Shown: piece after piece, positions 29,198 through 29,387 of the stretch
Layout: each line of letters starts with the position of its first letter
How positions within the stretch are numbered: position 1 is the stretch's first letter
From: Mitosporidium daphniae
Taxonomy: Eukaryota > Microsporidia
Assembly (NCBI RefSeq): GCF_000760515.2
Contig: NW_013546201.1
Coordinates: 1 to 29,387 of the forward strand
Direction of reading: 5' to 3'
DNA length: 29,387 bases
Translations under genes and position numbers: made by a program
Notes under the pieces: generated by a model
The model's input: the letters and a program-made list of their open reading frames with translations, nothing else
Database searches by the model: none
What the model was told of the DNA's origin: nothing

Positions 29198-29387
29198 ATG
29201 GTACGATGGCGCACTTACATGTAGGATTTCCATGGGCAAAATCGCAGTGAATACATGATGAGGCTAATTCTTGTCTTCTTTGGCTTGGCAAGCTTCGGGG
29301 TTGGATTCTACGCTCAGAATATGCCGATAACGACTTATGGCTTTTTATTTGGCATCTTGGTGGCCATCTTGATTGTAAGTGCGCCAT
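29198..29387 (+). CDS. Signal peptidase complex subunit 1 (SPC1/SPCS1), 3' truncated by window
   Basis: Small two-TM accessory subunit of the ER signal peptidase. The start codon ATG (29198-29200) forms an exon of its own before a 24-nt intron (29201-29224; GTACGA...TTACATGTAG, phase 0). Exon 2 begins DFHGQNRSEYMMRLILVFFG, so the spliced product starts MDFHGQ, matching MDYEGQ of SPCS1. Two membrane segments follow (LILVFFGLASFGVGFYA and YGFLFGILVAILIV), and the last codons IVSAP correspond to the conserved VxPPWP after the second helix. GTAAGT occurs at the very end and could be a donor, but reading through gives the expected residues. The rest lies beyond the window. Confidence 0.85.

Noticed and set aside
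18270-29387. Contig chimera at about 18.6 kb explaining the composition shift
   Set aside because: AAATTT start signals and the 24-nt intron of SPC1 occur on the far side too, and gene content is coherent.

Overview
The window is nuclear DNA of a very compact eukaryote, most likely an early-diverging fungus of the Rozellomycota/Mitosporidium/Paramicrosporidium kind; this placement is inferred. Genes lie head to tail or divergently with 18 to 150 bp between most of them. I reconstructed 22 spliceosomal introns: 17 of 23-35 nt and 5 of 87-123 nt. RNA polymerase II RPB1, a chromodomain H3K9 methyltransferase, DCP1, eIF4A3, kexin and REI1 point to a fungus-like nucleus. Mitochondrial bS18, alpha-MPP and a COX20-like protein show a mitochondrion with its own translation. 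PEX11 and a thiolase ending in -SRL point to peroxisomes.

Layout. 1-1747 is A+T-rich and gene-poor, with a decayed methyltransferase fragment and a 26-bp palindrome. 1748-6231 (+): SUV39/Clr4-type methyltransferase, eIF4A3, HUT1/SLC35B1 transporter. 6266-7343: small genes, namely a COX20-like membrane protein (-), a Pcc1-like microgene with an in-frame TGA (+) and a one-TM hypothetical (+). 7403-11968 (-): kexin, mitochondrial bS18 and a proteinase K-like subtilase, with a repeat-bearing spacer. 12149-15865 (+): tRNA-Leu(CAG), REI1, proteasome beta-4, an MFS carrier. 15963-18578: PEX11 (-), an unresolved locus, a small SelK-like protein (+), a DnaJ protein (+), DCP1 (-). 18708-29066: HMG-CoA reductase (+), peroxisomal-type thiolase (+), alpha-MPP (-), RPB1 (-). 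At the right edge a signal peptidase subunit SPC1 (+) runs off the window.

Two signals cut across genes. First, the hexamer AAATTT lies 3-25 nt upstream of at least 11 start codons, sometimes followed by a C or G run; this resembles the AAATTT-like and CCC/GGG-like start-proximal signals reported for Microsporidia. Second, intron length is bimodal: tiny introns are scattered through the A+T-rich genes, while all five long introns sit in HMGR, alpha-MPP and RPB1 in a block that is visibly richer in G+C. The AAATTT motif occurs on both sides, so the contig does not look chimeric.

Functionally the genes are mostly housekeeping: transcription and mRNA fate (RPB1, DCP1, eIF4A3), heterochromatin, ribosome assembly and proteolysis, the secretory pathway (SPC1, kexin, HUT1), mitochondria, peroxisomes and the mevalonate pathway. 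No mobile element, CRISPR array or rRNA gene was seen.
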